64,000 nucleotides of DNA from Lamellibrachia columna (Eukaryota; Annelida; Polychaeta; Sabellida; Siboglinidae): the NCBI GenBank assembly GCA_963662155.1, contig OY759261.1, positions 65,469,417-65,533,416 on the forward strand, given 5' to 3'. The notes beneath the pieces are model-generated. The model had not been told where the DNA came from, searched no databases, and saw nothing but the letters and a program-made list of their open reading frames with translations. The position numbers were made by a program, and so were the translations under genes. Shown here piece by piece: positions 26,081-36,068 of the stretch (position 1 is the first letter of the stretch; each line of letters starts with the position of its first letter).

Positions 26081-26082
<2 letters not shown>

Positions 26083-26166
<84 letters not shown>
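26083..26166. repeat. TA dinucleotide microsatellite
   Basis: About 42 TA units adjoining the 5' end of the L2-like LINE; the element is therefore flanked by TA tracts at both ends. Confidence 0.97.
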
Positions 26167-26172
<6 letters not shown>

Positions 26173-26331
26173 TTTTTATGATGCCATTGTGGGTACGTTG
26201 AAGGTGTCTAGCCAATCATTGATCACTAATTAAACACGCTGTAGTACCAGGCTGGAACGACAAAGTAAAGGTGCTTCACAGTGCAGCTCGGGATGCCTTT
26301 TTTAATATGGCGATCGATTGACAAACCAAGA

Positions 26332-26447
26332 CAAGGGGGTGTTTTTAATGCCAATTGCCAAATTGGCCAGAACCAAACTTAAACATCCTATCAGAAAATG
26401 AAAGAAGGACAAAGAAACCATCATTGCTGATAGTATTGCTGAAAACA

Positions 26448-26448
<1 letters not shown>
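26332..26448. repeat. 117-bp dispersed repeat, copy A
   Basis: Matches 27890-28006 at 115 of 117 positions (differences in GCCAAATTGGCC versus GCCTAATTTGCC). It is followed directly by ACGC tetranucleotide repeats. It lies upstream of LSM12 exon 1. Confidence 0.93.
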
Positions 26449-26495
<47 letters not shown>

Positions 26496-26515
26496 CGTAC
26501 GCACGCACTCACACA
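26448..26515. repeat. ACGC tetranucleotide microsatellite
   Basis: About 16 ACGC units with one GTAC variant, directly after the 117-bp repeat. Confidence 0.96.
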
Positions 26516-26732
26516 CAATTATTCGAATCCTAGGTTCGTTTGTAACCGGTAGGTGACAGCACCATAATGCACGCGCTGGCCAAACAATTTATTGTATATA
26601 TTCCTCATGTTAAATATATAATTTGCTATATAATATTATGCTGTGTTCCATACGTACTCTTAGACTGAGCAGAGTTGTGCTATTTAAACACCCGCTATGA
26701 CGCCAGTAATTATTATTCTCCATTAAGAATCC

Positions 26733-26780
26733 ATGAAGACCTTTGCTGCGGTGCTATCTGGTGTACAAGATGAAGATTGA
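26733..26780 (+). promoter_or_regulatory. upstream ORF in LSM12 leader
   Basis: An ATG at 26733 opens a 15-codon frame (MKTFAAVLSGVQDED) ending in TGA at 26778-26780, one base before the LSM12 ATG at 26782. This could reduce or gate translation of the main frame. It assumes the leader extends this far upstream; the transcription start is not known. Confidence 0.4.
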
Positions 26781-26781
26781 T

Positions 26782-29700
26782 ATGGCGGAGGGAGATTACT
26801 TCAATCCTGGTATGATTGTAGCCTGTACAACGTGCCATGGACAGAAAGTCGAAGGTGAAGTCATGGCCTTTGATTACCAGTCAAAGGTTATTGCTTTGAG
26901 TATCCTTTCACCGGCGCCGTATTTTTAGATTTAGTTACCTTTTGAAGTGTTCAGCTATTGCAATGCCATCATCCATGCCCATGGCTTGCATGGACACTGC
27001 GACAATTTTCGGTTTGATACTCGGCGATGATACTCTCGAGTCTAGACTAAACGTGGCTGTATTTCGGCGTAGTTACTCCGGACGAATTAATCTGGTCTTG
27101 AGTCGGCAGCTTTCGAACCAGAACCGCACTGAACTGATGGGTTGTGTCAACTCAATCTGATGCGAACTTGTTAAGTTTTTAGAGAAATTAACATAACAAA
27201 TCATGAGAAGGAATTGCTTCAATACATAAGTATCATGTTACACTTGCTTAGTTAATAATACTAAGAAATATATTTTCCCCTGGTTTCTTGCATTACAACA
27301 AAAACTTGCAAACGGTCATATTTTTATGTCTTAATTTATTTATTTTACTATTAGGATTAACATCCCTGTTTCCCTATTTCAACCCCACATCCCCAATGGG
27401 TGCCATCATCACTGTGCCATCTGGCTTATGATGTTGACCTTCCTCTCAGTCCACAGAAGCAGTCTTGTCTTATCACAATATCAACAGAAGACACAGACTG
27501 GTGAGGACTGGAAATGGCACCCATACTACCGTCATGGTCATGGGGTGAATGTGAAGAGTTAGTAGCTGAGGCATGAAAACCATAATCAGAAGAACAGAGG
27601 CCTGTTGTTGCTATGAGAAATTACAAAGGGTGCCCTGATAGTATAAATTAGTGCATCAATGGATCTGTGTAGATACTTGTGGCTTGCTCCTTAACCCATT
27701 CCCAGAGTCTCCCTCAGCCAGTGGGAAGCCAAACACACACGATGTGCGCATTATAAACATGGCGCTTGTCAGCGACGTGAGCGTCATCAAGGAAAGTCAA
27801 GATACGGCACAAACACAACTCACAAACCTCAATCAGAACAAGGTAAGCATGTGTGCGTGCGTGTATGTTGTTTCCAACACTTGGCAAGGCAAGGGGGTGT
27901 TTTTAATGCCAATTGCCTAATTTGCCAGAACCAAACTTAAACATCCTATCAGAAAATGAAAGAAGGACAAAGAAACCATCATTGCTGATAGTATTGCTGA
28001 AAACACACACACAAACGTGCGTGTATGTTCTTTCCAACACTCGGCAGCATTCCATTAACTGACTAACCTGTATATATGTTGTGATTACAAGAATCTGGTG
28101 GTCCTGTTGGGCCTCATTCACTTGGAGCAAACTCCAATCAATGACCATCGTGTCTCAACTCATCTTTCTGAATTTTAAATCTAGTTGCAAGTCATGAATA
28201 TTGTTGAATCAGTCCCTATGGCTTCATTAAATCTTCAATTAATGAGACAGGACGTGATCATCCGAGTTCTATATTTGTTCCAGGTATATATAATAATGTA
28301 TAGTCATCTCTAGTGGTGCTAATAGTAGTCAGAAAACAAAGTAGTAGTACATAATTGTAGTGGTGAGACTGTTGTACTTGTATGTTTTAATGTTAATGTT
28401 TAAATTGTCTACAGATTGTGTAACTGCTAGCAGCGTGAATATGTTTAAAAACAAGGTTGACACATATCTCAGGAGGGCGGGTTATAAGTAGATGAACATT
28501 GTTGGACTCTCGATAAGCCAATGGCTTCCTTGTCCACTTGCCATCTGGGCCTTTGGTTTGGATGGCAAATCTTGTTAAATCTTGTTATGCAAGGCACTAC
28601 TAAGAGGCATTCACAATTGCCAACATTTATCTATTTGTACAAAGCACATTGTTGGTGCTTGCAGTTGTTGCAGCGTACAAGACACAACCTGGAGGAGAAG
28701 AGAAGGCAGGTGGAGTACATCGGAGACGGAGTGAGTGCTGAGGCACAGAAGATACTCCACTCGATCACAAAGACGTATGTTCTACTACATAGCTGAGTTC
28801 AGTTGTAATTGTGTAATCTGTAATTAATTGTAATTGAGTTGTTATGAGGCTTTGTAATTGACCGTTTTAATTGAACCCAACCCTGAAAGTAAGATTGCCT
28901 GAATACTGTTTCAAGATGAGCATTAATTGTAATCTTTTATTTAACTTTATTTTTGAAGAACTGTAATTGTCACTGATTTCATAAAAGCAATGTAATTGTA
29001 ATTCAGCTTTTCTAATACTGTTTAATTGACCATTGTAATTGAACCCAGTTCTTGTTCAACTGTGCCCCATGTTATTCAGCTCTTCTTGCATTTCATCGTG
29101 GTATAGCTAGAAAAAATAGTTTTCCAGTGATTTTTGTCTGGAAATTTTTTTGGCTGATCACCAGTGAATCTGCACCTGTTTAAGAATACAAATATTTGCT
29201 GGGATATCTATCGGGGGTTAATTTAAACAGAAAATATTAGTATTTTGAAGAACAATTTGTCACTCACCAGCATGTGTCTAGCCACTTGCATTAGCAAATT
29301 ATCAAGCTGCTTGTTCGCCTTTTGTGCCACCCTGTTATGTATCTTGAATGCTAAAGAACAATTTGTCAGCTTTATTTAAAGTATCTAGAGTTATTGTTAT
29401 TATCTGATGAATTATGCATCAACCAAAATGCCAGGTCATCAAATTGTGTCACTTTTATATCACTGTTGGGGTCAAATACATATTTGTTTTTAAATATGGT
29501 GAATTTGCATATTTGTATTAGACTTTCCAGAAGCCGGTATAGCTATATTTAAATTTGATGTTCACATTTGATCAATCACAACAACTTGTATTTGGTGTAT
29601 TTGACCTGCTTGAACACGCACATTTTAGGATCTTAAATATTGGTAAATGCACACTTTCTTAACCACACCCACCTTGCATATTTGGCTCTTTTGATAGAAC

Positions 29701-30834
29701 GTATTTGAATTTAACCCTGTGTATTTAAATTTGTGTATTGCACATTTGTATTTGATCCAGTGTATTAGAAATTTTAAAATACAGTGTATTTGTATTTTCA
29801 AACGCAACTTATATTTGTATTTCGTCCTGTGCAGGATCACTGATGTCAAGTGGGATGGGGAAAAAATAGTTGTCATGGATCAGGTGGTGGTGGCGCCACC
29901 ATACAAGATGGAGAACTGTTCGCTCAAGGAGGGGTGTCCTGCACAAGCCCTACAGCACGTTAAAAAATTAGTGAGTGCAGTTCACATGTCATATGGGCAG
30001 ATTCATGCATAACCGAGATCTATACATTTTCAGAGACAAAATAACTATTTTCCACATATTCTACATGTGTAGGAAGTTTCCAACAAACACCATGTGTTGG
30101 CATCATTGTTTGAGGGACAGCCATCTTCTGGGGAATTACTTAAGAGTATTCTCAGAGACGTTGAAATATTCAGCAATGAGTGCATTCAAAGAGGACGGTA
30201 TTGGAATCGGATCCATTCCCACAGAATGTTGGCCGCAATTTTGAAGCAGTAGCCAATCGGCGATCGGCAGTTTGTGCAACCATCTTGGCCTTTCATCAAA
30301 GATGCGTTGCTCGTTTAAATACACACAATAATTGGCTGTCAAACCTGCTCAAGCAACCACCTATCATTAATGGCCACAGTCAACCCTCCTGAAATACCAC
30401 CTGTATTAAGATACAACCTGTATTAAGAAACCACACTTTTTGACCATGCATTGACCGGATGCCTAAAAAAACTGTATTTGTGTTGTCAGTTTTTGACGAA
30501 ATGGGAATTTCATGATATGAGAATTATGGTTAAAAAAAATCCAGTGTGTAAACATTAAAGTAACTGTAAACGCACACGATATCTTGATTTTATTTATTGG
30601 TAACTTTGTTATTATTGATATAATAATAGTGCACTCTTATTGTAAAACATTTAGATCTGTGCCTTTTAATGGGTACATAAAACAAATGCTGATAATCGTA
30701 AATTTCACATTTTTTTACATAATGTGTATATAAATGCTTTTGTGTTGCATTTTATTTAATGTTTGCCTTTGCCATTTCAGATAGAAAAATATCACAGAGA
30801 AAAAGAATCGCGGGAATCATCAGTGTCGTCATAG
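26782..30834 (+). CDS. LSM12: LSM12 homologue, complete, five exons
   Basis: Exons 26782-26899, 27706-27842, 28665-28774, 29835-29970 and 30781-30834; all introns GT-AG with consistent phases (1, 0, 2, 0). The product is 183 residues, against 195 in human. Residues 1-75 form the Lsm domain (MAEGDYFNPGMIVACTTCHG, VEGEVMAFDYQSKVIALK, SPSASGKPNTHDVRIINMAL). The rest is the anticodon-binding-like AD domain (RRQVEYIGDGVSAEAQKILH, DVKWDGEKIVVMDQVVVAPP, YKMENCSLKEG, ALQHVKKLIEKYHREKE). LSM12 is known as an ataxin-2-associated RNA-complex adaptor and NAADP-binding cofactor of two-pore channels. An in-frame ATG at 26770 would add MKID; I chose 26782 because human LSM12 also starts just before the acidic-aromatic GxYF. 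Exon 3 could start at 28674, but 28665 keeps the human spacing. Confidence 0.96.
27890..28006. repeat. 117-bp dispersed repeat, copy B, in LSM12 intron 2
   Basis: Nearly identical to 26332-26448. It is flanked by a direct repeat of about 31 bp (27856-27886 and 28016-28046, 29 of 31 matching), which looks like a duplication made on insertion. It lies only about 50 bases after the exon 2 donor. Confidence 0.93.
28412..28586 (+). mobile_element. CR1-like LINE, solo 3' end
   Basis: Encodes only the last residues of the RT frame (DCVTASSVNMFKNKVDTYL), then the 3' UTR and the terminal ATCTTGTTAA tandem tail. It matches the 3' end of the copy at 1262-1440 almost base for base (opposite strand). A severely 5'-truncated insertion in LSM12 intron 2. 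Confidence 0.9.
29450..29830. other. degenerate TATTTG-rich simple sequence in LSM12 intron 3
   Basis: Many near-copies of ATTTGTATTT and ACATTTG without a fixed period. Low-complexity intronic sequence ending at the exon 4 acceptor. Confidence 0.6.
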
Positions 30835-31590
30835 GACAGTCCTAGAGTGGATAACATCACTTCCTTGTCACATAATGTCACCAGTCCTGACTTACGTCAC
30901 TGTGTCACCATACGTCACATGATGAAACACTGCCATAGGTCAAACGTGACACAACCTTACCCACCGTGTCACACTTTAGTGTCTCTGGTAAGACTGCCAG
31001 TGTCGACTATTGTCTGGCTGTCATTGGGTTCAACAGAGTTCACAAAAACTGAATATCTGTCACACTCATTGCTGACAACTCGCCTGGTGTCAGTTAGAGG
31101 CATCTGTGAGGTACAATATCGACAACATACTTAGCTGCATAGCATGCCAAAAGAAACAGTGACATTGTCGTCTTCAGATGGTTAGTTTTTTTACCCTTGT
31201 GAACTAGCTATGAAGTCGCGTTGCTAGATTTGCTACTACAACTGTTTTTGGCCGTTCAACCATCGACGAAACTGCCAGTCATCGAAAATTGCATCCAGCG
31301 CTGTGACATGGTGCGTTTTTATTGACCGATATACATAGAGTGGAGGTGTTTGTGGACACTGGACACATACATTACTGTAAGAAATATACAACAAAATACA
31401 TACAACACATCTCAGGTGTGGCTATTCTTTGTTCTACTATGTGTTCTCACGAGCCCTAGATTTATACCAGTCCCATATATATTTTATGGCAGTCTTCAAC
31501 AACCAGATTTAACTCCTAATCTGTAAGGAAAAATCTCCATGGAATATGATAGTAATGAAGTAACAATTTTATTCTAATATCAACTATTGA
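30835..31590. other. LSM12 downstream sequence
   Basis: No second gene recognised. The first part is presumably LSM12 3' UTR; its end could not be fixed. Confidence 0.4.
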
Positions 31591-31599
31591 GATTTACTT

Positions 31600-31720
31600 A
31601 TTCAACGTTTCCGCTACTGTCGGTTGCCTTCGTTAGCAACTAAATTCTGGGACGACTAGTTCTTCTGCTCTCCAGTTGACATAACAAGCAGGCTGTCCCA
31701 TACGTGGTATCTATCCCCCC
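31600..31720 (-). mobile_element. degenerate relative of the 36.66-kb foldback arm
   Basis: CAACGTTTCC, GGTTGCCTTCGTTAGCAACT and ATTCTGGGACGACT align in order with 36656-36720. The CTGAAGA block has decayed to CTAACGA and the second arm is not seen. Confidence 0.6.
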
Positions 31721-31855
31721 TCATCTCAATTCATGATTCTTTAATCCATCTTGCGTTTATGTTGCTTTCTTTGTCTATCACCTTTGCTCCCTCCCAGTGA
31801 TGCAAAAGTAAAACTCAATAGTTGTGATTAGAAGAATATCTTTATTCTCCATTAA

Positions 31856-32556
31856 CTTGGTTGTTTGATTTAAATCACTCCAAAAAAATAATTGATTTAT
31901 GATTTTTTTACTTCAGATTTTTTTAATCGCTGATTTATATGAATTTAACACAAAAAAATGTTTACAAACATCGAGATCAACAAAGTTTTGTATGCTTTTT
32001 AATACAAAAGCACACTTGTGTAGTTGTATTGTCATCAGATAGCCTGATAGTCAAATATTTTATGACGTGTATGTTTGAGCTATTCCCTTTCTGAATGCAG
32101 TGAATCCACACAAACTTGTCTTCCAGAGGAAGCATCTTTTCAAGTCAGAAGCCCTGAGTTAAAGTCCACTTAGAGCTTGTGCTAGTTGTTACCAGTTCAG
32201 TAGGTTGACTCAAGTGAGACAGTCTGGGCTATAATTGTTTAATATTGTACCAGTTTGCAGTCTGGTTGGAGACCCTTAGAGTACACAGAGCCCTGGACAG
32301 GTGCTAATCCACCCTCTCCGCAAACAATAATTATCACAGACACAAAGCATGCTTTTATATAAGCAAAAACCTTGTACCCTCTGTTAAGACAAGTACCCAA
32401 ATCGATTTGAATAGAACACGTTTGAAAGAGTTTAAATGTGATTTTTTTGGGCTTTGAAAGAGTTTATAAATATAAACATCTATTTAAATGTCTATATACC
32501 AGATACAAAATAAAAAAATCTGATTAAATTTTTTTTTTTAAATCATGGTTGCTTGA
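31856..32556. mobile_element. hAT-type non-autonomous element, longer copy
   Basis: 31858-32220 is nearly identical to 60712-61083. The ends GGTTGTTTGATTTAAATC and (reversed) AGCAACCATGATTTAAA are imperfect inverted repeats. It carries about 260 bp of central sequence missing from the 60.7-kb copy. No clear target duplication and no coding frame. Confidence 0.65.
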
Positions 32557-32559
32557 TGA

Positions 32560-35206
32560 GCACTTTCACGAGTACGATACTAATGTGGCTGCATGGAATT
32601 TAAATTGATATTGGTAATAGTTAATATCTGCTGGTTCTCTTGTATGTGCTATGTACCTGCAAGGGTGTTGAGAGCTGTCACTTAGTAAAAGACTACTTGT
32701 AATTGTTTGATTAACATTTATGCAGGACTTGTAATAACCAGAAAAGTTCTTTCATGTCTAAGGGTCCTTGGAAGCCACAGTCAGATGTGCTTCTAAGCAA
32801 TAAGGTTAGTCAATCTCGAAATCGGTAAGCAATATTAAAGTTGTCAGCAGATGGATGGATGGATACGTTAGGGAGCTAAACATGCTAATGAATGATGCAA
32901 CATCAAAGTGAGGTGGCTATCCATGTAGCTTGTTACTGTAAACATCTGCCAATTAATAGCTTGGGACAAAACTACCAATTACATTTTAATGTCACATGGT
33001 CTGAAACAGCACGGAGGAAGTCCTCCCTCCCAACAAGATTCGGGCAGAGATTCAACTTCCAACTAATACTAACACCTATCAAACACATCATTCCTATATT
33101 TCCTGTTAAAAAATTTTTTTTTTCCTAATAGTTGTAGAGGTTTGGAGGTTTCTTGTGATTCAGCGCTACATGATTATTTTTGTGGTAGAAACCTACAGGT
33201 CAATGACCACCTTTGGACGGGGATGTGGTTGTTGCATGGTGTGAGTCGCCATTCCATAATCAGATGAGCGAAATCGGCAAATGTGACGTAATCTTGAAAG
33301 TCAGTAGTTGCTAATTGGCGTTAACTTGAATCAGTAGATGGTTCCACCTAAAATAGCGGTTTATTTTGTTAAAATATTCCTACATTTTCCTAAAAATGTT
33401 ACACCAAAATGGATCGGCACACTGATCATGGTATTCCATTGCAGTGGACATTTCAACAGACATGAGAGAACGCAGATGAATGCTTGAGCTGAACACACAA
33501 GCTGTACAGTTGTCTTGCTTGAAACTGGTTTAGGCTCACAAACCAGGTTTCCCTCTATTGGGATGCATCTTCCATGTTGATTTTTCCCACGAAAGGAAGC
33601 TGATGACTTGAAAAAAAATCACTACTGTAAGTCAATGGCTACCAATGACAAAACGAATTTATCAATTCTGAATTGTAATTTGTCACGCATCATGGAATGA
33701 CGTCACTCATTTCTTGCACTGGCTTCAGTGAAAAGAAATGAATAGCATACACAATCATCTACCCCGGCTGTCCACCAGGCAATGATGCCAACGCCTGGTG
33801 TTTACTGGAAACATCGTACAGAGTCTCCTACTTTAGGATGGAAACATCCGCTTCTGCCATTTACCCACATCTGCTTCTTTTTTAAATATTCATTGATTGA
33901 AATGATTCCACATAAGAAAGTGGCTACAGACTGCATAAAAATGTATTGTGAGAGGGGAGATATGCCCTTCCCACACCCTCATGCCTTTGTTTCATCTTCA
34001 GCAGAGGAATCTCCTTCCCTCTAATTATTTATTTTTGCACCTCTGTAACATGCAGAATACACACGCCCTGTATGTAATTTAATACATTATGCAACAAACT
34101 CAGTTTTGCACGGATCTGCCCGTATCATTTGGAAACAGTTTTAGGAAGAACCAACATTAATTTTTGTTGTGTATACATGATATTAAACTTTATTTCACAT
34201 ATTACACTGTACCATAATTATATTGGCACTGCTTAATTAAAGGCGAATCACTACAGCTTCTTAAATTCATTTTAAACAGTGAGACAGTTTTCTAACCTAT
34301 GCAATGCTGAAACAAAAAGTCTTTGTGGTGTAACTTGTAACCAATATGTTTCTTAGAAGAAAAATAGATCTGCATAAGACAGAATATGAATGCTAATATA
34401 GTGTACAAGCCACCCATGTCACAAATAACAACAATATATGTTTACAAGGTAAAACAATATTATAAAATATGTATTGCACTCTTAAAATATCTACTAAAAT
34501 AGTTTCCACAATTCCTAATATCCTACCATATCAAATGTATACTTGGCTTCCTGTCATTTCTGGCACCTTTCAGACATCACTGCAAATTGTTTCATGATGG
34601 TTGATTTTATGCAGTTACCATAATATGGCTCTCAATATAATGACATTAAAAAATACTAGAAAAGATTCAACATGTTGTGACAGGCTTACAAGAATAATTT
34701 ACTATAATTATACATCCGAAGGTCAGGATTATGGTGGTTTTTATATTACCGTAATTGTCAACCCAGTGATCAATGCATCTAAATAAGGTGGTTAGCATAA
34801 CAGTGCAGTATTGTTTTCACCAAATACAAGCAGTTGCTTTCATACATGCATGCATTTCATACATGCGTACATTATGCAGTTGGATTAATCCTGTATTAAA
34901 GCAAGTGTCGTAGTCTTACATGCTACAAAAAACCTGCTTGATCATATACCAAATGGGGAAGACACACAACCTGGGAACCACATATTTATTTAAAACTGTC
35001 AGTAATGTATTATAAATACTACGTCGTCAGAACGTTTTGACGCATCGTGATAAATGCAAGTGGATATTTACTATATATAGTATATGAAGATACACTGTAG
35101 TTACTATTCAAGTTTCAGCTTAGCAGCAGTCATCAATCAACGTTACTTGCTATTTACCCCCACAATATTTCTAGCTCAGTCATTTGCAACATCACAATAC
35201 TTTGCT
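32560..35206. other. intergenic, nothing recognised
   Basis: Between LSM12 and the 3' end of the GALNT11 gene. No convincing exon; an open stretch at 33782-34024 has no family resemblance. Confidence 0.5.
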
Positions 35207-35600
35207 TATCATTTAAACATAATAACCTCTCAAGAAACTTAGTGTTTGATCTGTATTTCAAATGCATCCCGCAGTCTTCTTCAGCAGATGAAGTTACAGA
35301 TGTGTCACATGACCAATGTCATGTGACACAAGCTGGAGTAGGACTGGTGGGAGCTCCTGGCCAACGTCTCGGTTCAGCGTAGATTTCTCTCTGTGGATGT
35401 TAATCGCCTCCTTTAGGAGGAAAATAAAGGAGGCGATTAACATCCACAGAACTGAGACATTGGCCAGGAGCTCCCACCAATCTTACTCCAGTCCTACTCC
35501 GTAACTTCAGTCTACTGAAGAAGACTGCGGGATGTAGTTGAAATATACAGATCGAACACTAAGTTTCTTGTGAGGTAATTATGTTTAATATTAATAACCA
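35207..35600. mobile_element. foldback element, about 390-bp long inverted repeat
   Basis: The left arm (from about 35207) reverse-complements to the right arm (to about 35600): ACACTAAGTTTCTTG, GACTGCGGGATG, GGCCAGGAGCTCCCACCA and GGAGGCGATTAACATCC occur on both sides. The arms meet near 35417. CTGAAGA and GAAA blocks occur in both arms (35278-35284 with 35256-35259 on the minus strand; 35515-35521 with 35540-35543 on the plus strand). No open frame. A CATGTGACA palindromic stretch near 35305-35332 is present only in the left arm. Confidence 0.8.
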
Positions 35601-36068
35601 AGAAACCGGATCATCTATCCATTCAAGGGTTTGCTAATCTACTTTGGCACCATCAGGCATAACATGCTTTGTCCTGGTGTCCACCGTCAGGCATAACATG
35701 CTCTGTTCTCGTGTCGTCCAAATTGCCCATTTTGCAGGTACAGCCTTGACCAGTTTTAACAATTGAAATATAAAACTTCTCAATAAAAAATTATAATATC
35801 TTTACAGTGACACAACACAGCTAACCAGTTATTTTGAATCCTGCTAATTTGACCCAAAATCCTTGTCCAATCAGATTAACTACACATGTGACATTTTAGT
35901 GTTATGCTACAGCGTCTGTCTGTACTATAGTCCACAAAATTTTCAGTTGGAGAATAACTTTTGATTATACTCTACACTATGATAGATAGTTGCCCTGTGT
36001 TGAAGCAGCTGGCATCACGTTTCCACTTGTTATGAACGGACTACACGCTTCTTTTCGTTGTTATCCAT

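Noticed and set aside
22175..26233. Tyr-Ile repeat frames
   Set aside because: TA dinucleotide tracts.
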